Shown here piece after piece: positions 61,496 to 64,000 of a DNA stretch of 64,000 nucleotides. The position numbers and the translations under genes were made by a program. Position 1 is the stretch's first letter. Every line of letters begins with the position of its first letter. Source of the DNA: Marinobacter caseinilyticus (GTDB lineage Bacteria > Pseudomonadota > Gammaproteobacteria > Pseudomonadales > Oleiphilaceae); contig NZ_WUQJ01000034.1 of the NCBI RefSeq assembly GCF_011074955.1, positions 62,001 to 126,000 of the forward strand. Reading direction: 5' to 3'. The notes under the pieces are model-generated. The model was not told the origin of the DNA, searched no databases, and saw only the letters and a program-made list of their open reading frames with translations.

Positions 61496-63028
61496 TCAAG
61501 CCGCTTTGCGAACTTTGTTGGTTTTAAGGCGATACAGTTTGCGCTCGCTCAGCGCATAACGGTTGAGACCCGCCAAATGGATTTTCCTCAGGTAAACGGC
61601 CCAGTCCACCTGACATGCATCGACCGGGAACAAGGCCTGATCCAGCGCACCCATCCGCTCGGACAAAGCCATGAGCTGATCGTTGCGGAAAATATAATCG
61701 GGAGCCGTATAGAATCCGAAAATGGTCGCCAGTGAGCGCGTGGTGTCAATATTGCGCAGGAGTTTAAGCTCCTTGGTCTGGCGAGCCATTTTCATCAGCC
61801 GGTCAGCGATCGAAAGTGGCAACCGGGCCCCACCAATGACTGCATCAAACAGCTTTCGGTTGACGGCAATGAACGGCTTCGTTGGCTGACGATAGAACAG
61901 ATGATCGTAAGCCGCATAGTTGGTTCGGGCTTCTTCCATCAGGTGATCAATGAACTCGCCCAGGCTGATTGGATTAGAGGAGCCACTGCAGCACTGGTAT
62001 ATCCGGTGCTCCTGGCGCTCCGATAGCGCTTCCGCCAGCGACAGAATAATACCGTTAGCCACCAGATCAACCGGAATCACATCGATAACGCCACTGCGCT
62101 TGCCGGGGAAAAGCGTGACCTTCTCGCGAGCGTACGCAAGAATGATGGCATCGGCTACCTTGACACCTTCGATCCAGCCGGTGGCCGGCTCCTCCAGCGC
62201 ACTCTCGATAATCGAAGGTCTTAGAATGGTCAGCGACTGGCCTTGCAACGCCTTGGTCAGCAGTTGCTCGCCCATCCACTTGGTGAATGTGTAGGTATCA
62301 CTCCAGCCGTAATGATTCGCTTCGCGAATACCCAAATCAACTAGCTTTTTCTCAAGTACCTTGCCTGAGTAGCGAGAACGCACATCGGCAATTTTGTCCT
62401 GCAGCAACGCGATCAGCTCATCCATTTCATAAAAACCGTGCTGGCTTCTGGGAATGGAGGCACCGGCGGGCCGAATCACCTCTTCATGGACCTGACCGGC
62501 ATTTTTCCCGTTAACATAACAGGTTGATACCTGAACCACGGCCAGATCCCCGGCCTTGGCAATTCCTGCGATATTTTTCAAACACAGCGTATTAATTGCC
62601 AACGCCTTGTCGAGCTCTTCACGGAAATTCACACTGGCCGCGGAATTAATAACAGCGTCCAGCTGGCCGGCCAGACCATCGAACTGCTCACGCCCCATAC
62701 CAAACAAAGGCTCGGTCACCTCACCGGTCACACAATGTACCTTGGTGTCTAAAAACTGCTCAAAGCGGTCACCGTCCTCAAGTTTTAATCGCTCAAAGAC
62801 TGACGAGCATGCAATCTCGTTCAGGAACCGCTCACGGGCATGCGGATGGCGGGCGTTTCCGCGAATCAGGAGATGGATACCTCCAATATCGGGTACCGTC
62901 CTGATCAACTTTTCCAGCACTACTTTTCCGAGGAATCCGGTTGTACCTGTGATAAGCACCTGTTTGCCGCGAAGCTGGTCCAAGACCCTGGATGCGGACT
63001 CCGCAGTGCTGTGTAACGTATTAGTCAT
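61496..63028 (-). CDS. Fatty acyl-CoA/fatty aldehyde reductase (alcohol-forming)
   Basis: A 510-residue NADPH-dependent reductase that makes fatty alcohols from acyl-CoA, a precursor step of wax ester storage. The Rossmann motif is TGTTGFLGK (27-35), the catalytic pair YTFTK (Y246, K250), then the block PGKRSGVIDVIPVDLVANGI, and a male-sterility-type C-terminal domain (about 380-500). Many stretches are as I recall the Marinobacter enzyme (for example GIREANHYGWSDTYTFTKW). GGAG precedes ATG 63028; a TTG one codon earlier is not used. Confidence 0.92.
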   Translation of the reverse strand: MTNTLHSTAESASRVLDQLRGKQVLITGTTGFLGKVVLEKLIRTVPDIGGIHLLIRGNARHPHARERFLNEIACSSVFERLKLEDGDRFEQFLDTKVHCVTGEVTEPLFGMGREQFDGLAGQLDAVINSAASVNFREELDKALAINTLCLKNIAGIAKAGDLAVVQVSTCYVNGKNAGQVHEEVIRPAGASIPRSQHGFYEMDELIALLQDKIADVRSRYSGKVLEKKLVDLGIREANHYGWSDTYTFTKWMGEQLLTKALQGQSLTILRPSIIESALEEPATGWIEGVKVADAIILAYAREKVTLFPGKRSGVIDVIPVDLVANGIILSLAEALSERQEHRIYQCCSGSSNPISLGEFIDHLMEEARTNYAAYDHLFYRQPTKPFIAVNRKLFDAVIGGARLPLSIADRLMKMARQTKELKLLRNIDTTRSLATIFGFYTAPDYIFRNDQLMALSERMGALDQALFPVDACQVDWAVYLRKIHLAGLNRYALSERKLYRLKTNKVRKAA

Positions 63029-63389
63029 CAATGAAACTCCTTCTCAATTTACGTATCTGATCCTTGAATGCCCGGGACACTTGCCAAACTCGTCGAAACG
63101 TAATCCCTGACTCGGACCTCCCTGAGGCCTTCCCTCACTGAGACATTTATCTGGAACATTCAGCCGGTTTGTGTAGGGCGGCCACCGCGCCCAATTGCGG
63201 ATTACCACAGCTGCACTGAGCCCTTGCATTTAATGGGCCAAAGTCAATCTCTGCCAGCAAACTGCTTTGCTCGAAGACAACGTTGATGGTGAGTAATGAT
63301 CGCACAGTTTGAATGACGGAGGAGTGACATGCAGCAAAATTTAGATACCGAATAAACCGGAAAGCTGACAGAAAAACACATTCAATAAC
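63029..63389. other. Intergenic leader of the fatty acyl reductase, with a mini-ORF
   Basis: 361 bp with no gene of normal size. On the plus strand, GGAGGAGTGAC is followed by a nine-codon ORF at 63329-63355 (MQQNLDTE, then stop). No promoter was identified with confidence. Confidence 0.45.
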
Positions 63390-64000
63390 TTATTTCTGAC
63401 GCCCTGAATTGTCCGCCAGGGCTTGCAGGAAGCGGTCTAACGACATGTCGGCTGGCTGCTCCTGCAGGGCTCGAAGCAGGCGAGCCTGATCGCCAAAGAT
63501 GACTTGATCGTAACGAGGCTCGCCGTCATTTTGGTTGGCTACTGCCAAACTCTCAGGCTGCGGCACCGCAGGCACCATTTGTTCGGCCAGGTGGTGCAGG
63601 TGGGAGGCAAACCGTTGACGCTGGGGTTCGGTTAAGGACTCCCAATCCAAAGCGGCCAAGCCGGTCTGAACAATCTCAATGGTGTCGTCATCCATGGTGC
63701 GCCCAAGTAGGGCAAAACAAGCGGTAAACGCTTCATAACGCAGCATTGGTGACGCCGAAGGCTCGCCGAGCAAATCCCCCAGGCACGACACCAACTGATG
63801 AACTTGAGTCGTAGTATCGGGGACGGCTTCGGGCTCAGACGCCTTGGCAGATTGATCCGCCTTGCGGGCCAGACGATACCAATAGGCGGCAATTCCCGCT
63901 TTCCTCGGCGGTAACTGGTCGAGTCGTACCCTGACCATATCCGCCAAAATTCGAAACTGCCGACAGGACGGATCAGACTCTGCCAGCAACGCGACAGGGC
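63390..64000 (-). CDS. Unknown protein, C-terminal part
   Basis: The frame is open to the window edge, giving at least 203 residues without a true start in view, so this is the 3' part of a longer gene. It is helical, rich in L, A, Q and D, with no signal or membrane segment here. Segments such as LPPRKAGIAAYWYRLARKAD and RQRFASHLHHLAEQM are visible. I do not recognise the family. Confidence 0.65.
   Translation of the reverse strand, partial: PVALLAESDPSCRQFRILADMVRVRLDQLPPRKAGIAAYWYRLARKADQSAKASEPEAVPDTTTQVHQLVSCLGDLLGEPSASPMLRYEAFTACFALLGRTMDDDTIEIVQTGLAALDWESLTEPQRQRFASHLHHLAEQMVPAVPQPESLAVANQNDGEPRYDQVIFGDQARLLRALQEQPADMSLDRFLQALADNSGRQK

Noticed and set aside
1..64000. CRISPR arrays, tRNA or rRNA genes, insertion sequences, prophage or integrase genes
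   Set aside because: None was found on either strand; the only tandem repeat is the three-unit 10-bp run at 32604-32633.

Overview
The window reads as a gene-dense stretch of a marine gammaproteobacterial chromosome, most likely Marinobacter or a close relative. The best marker is the fatty acyl reductase at 61496-63028 (minus), which closely resembles, as I remember it, the Marinobacter wax-ester fatty acyl-CoA reductase. The TRAP and tripartite tricarboxylate uptake systems, the two-subunit pntAB transhydrogenase, acs with a LuxR-type response regulator, and the GC-rich codon use all fit. I see no tRNA, rRNA, CRISPR array, insertion sequence, phage gene or replication origin.

Layout. 1-3850: 5' part of methylmalonate-semialdehyde dehydrogenase with its divergent AraC regulator, then an SRPBCC protein and a haloalkane dehalogenase. 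3990-12210: a shikimate kinase, then a GntR regulator divergent from a five-gene malonate operon (TRAP transporter, malonyl-CoA decarboxylase, malonyl-CoA synthetase) that ends in a maleate isomerase. 12207-19541: a GFA protein, a cell-wall pair (L,D-transpeptidase plus M15/MepK-like peptidase), a helical periplasmic protein, an AI-2E permease, a CHASE-GGDEF cyclase and a DUF1330 protein. 19673-25352: YeeN-type YebC protein, pntBA, MtgA and a DCC protein. 25382-30879: CitA/CitB-like two-component system divergent from tctCBA. 31091-43474: mixed single genes (phospholipase D, methyltransferase, PCu(A)C, ZIP, dodecin, PQQ sugar dehydrogenase, reductases, tandem GST_N protein, PBP4).

43780-49482: a five-gene minus-strand operon (acyl-CoA dehydrogenase of ACAD10/11 type, SDR, aminoglycoside-phosphotransferase-like kinase, histidine phosphatase, SDR) with a divergent LysR gene. 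The kinase plus dehydrogenase pair corresponds to the two domains fused in mammalian ACAD10/11, so a phosphorylation-dependent 4-hydroxyacyl-CoA pathway is the most attractive hypothesis of the window. 49484-55432: EAL protein, tartrate/malate-type dehydrogenase, D-2-hydroxyacid dehydrogenase, aminotransferase, CPXCG protein, HAD phosphatase. 55523-64000: lipoprotein, fatty acid desaturase, DUF1415, ErdR-like regulator, acs, fatty acyl reductase and the 3' part of an unknown gene.

The genes together describe uptake and activation of small organic acids (malonate, maleate, tricarboxylates, acetate, tartrate-like hydroxyacids), acyl-CoA handling and storage lipid synthesis. Sequence-level extras worth attention are a 21-bp-period direct repeat in front of mmsA/mmsR, a T-N11-A dyad in front of the ACAD operon, a G10 tract at the DUF1415 ribosome site, a three-copy diverged intergenic repeat, and a probable gene remnant near 41.6 kb.
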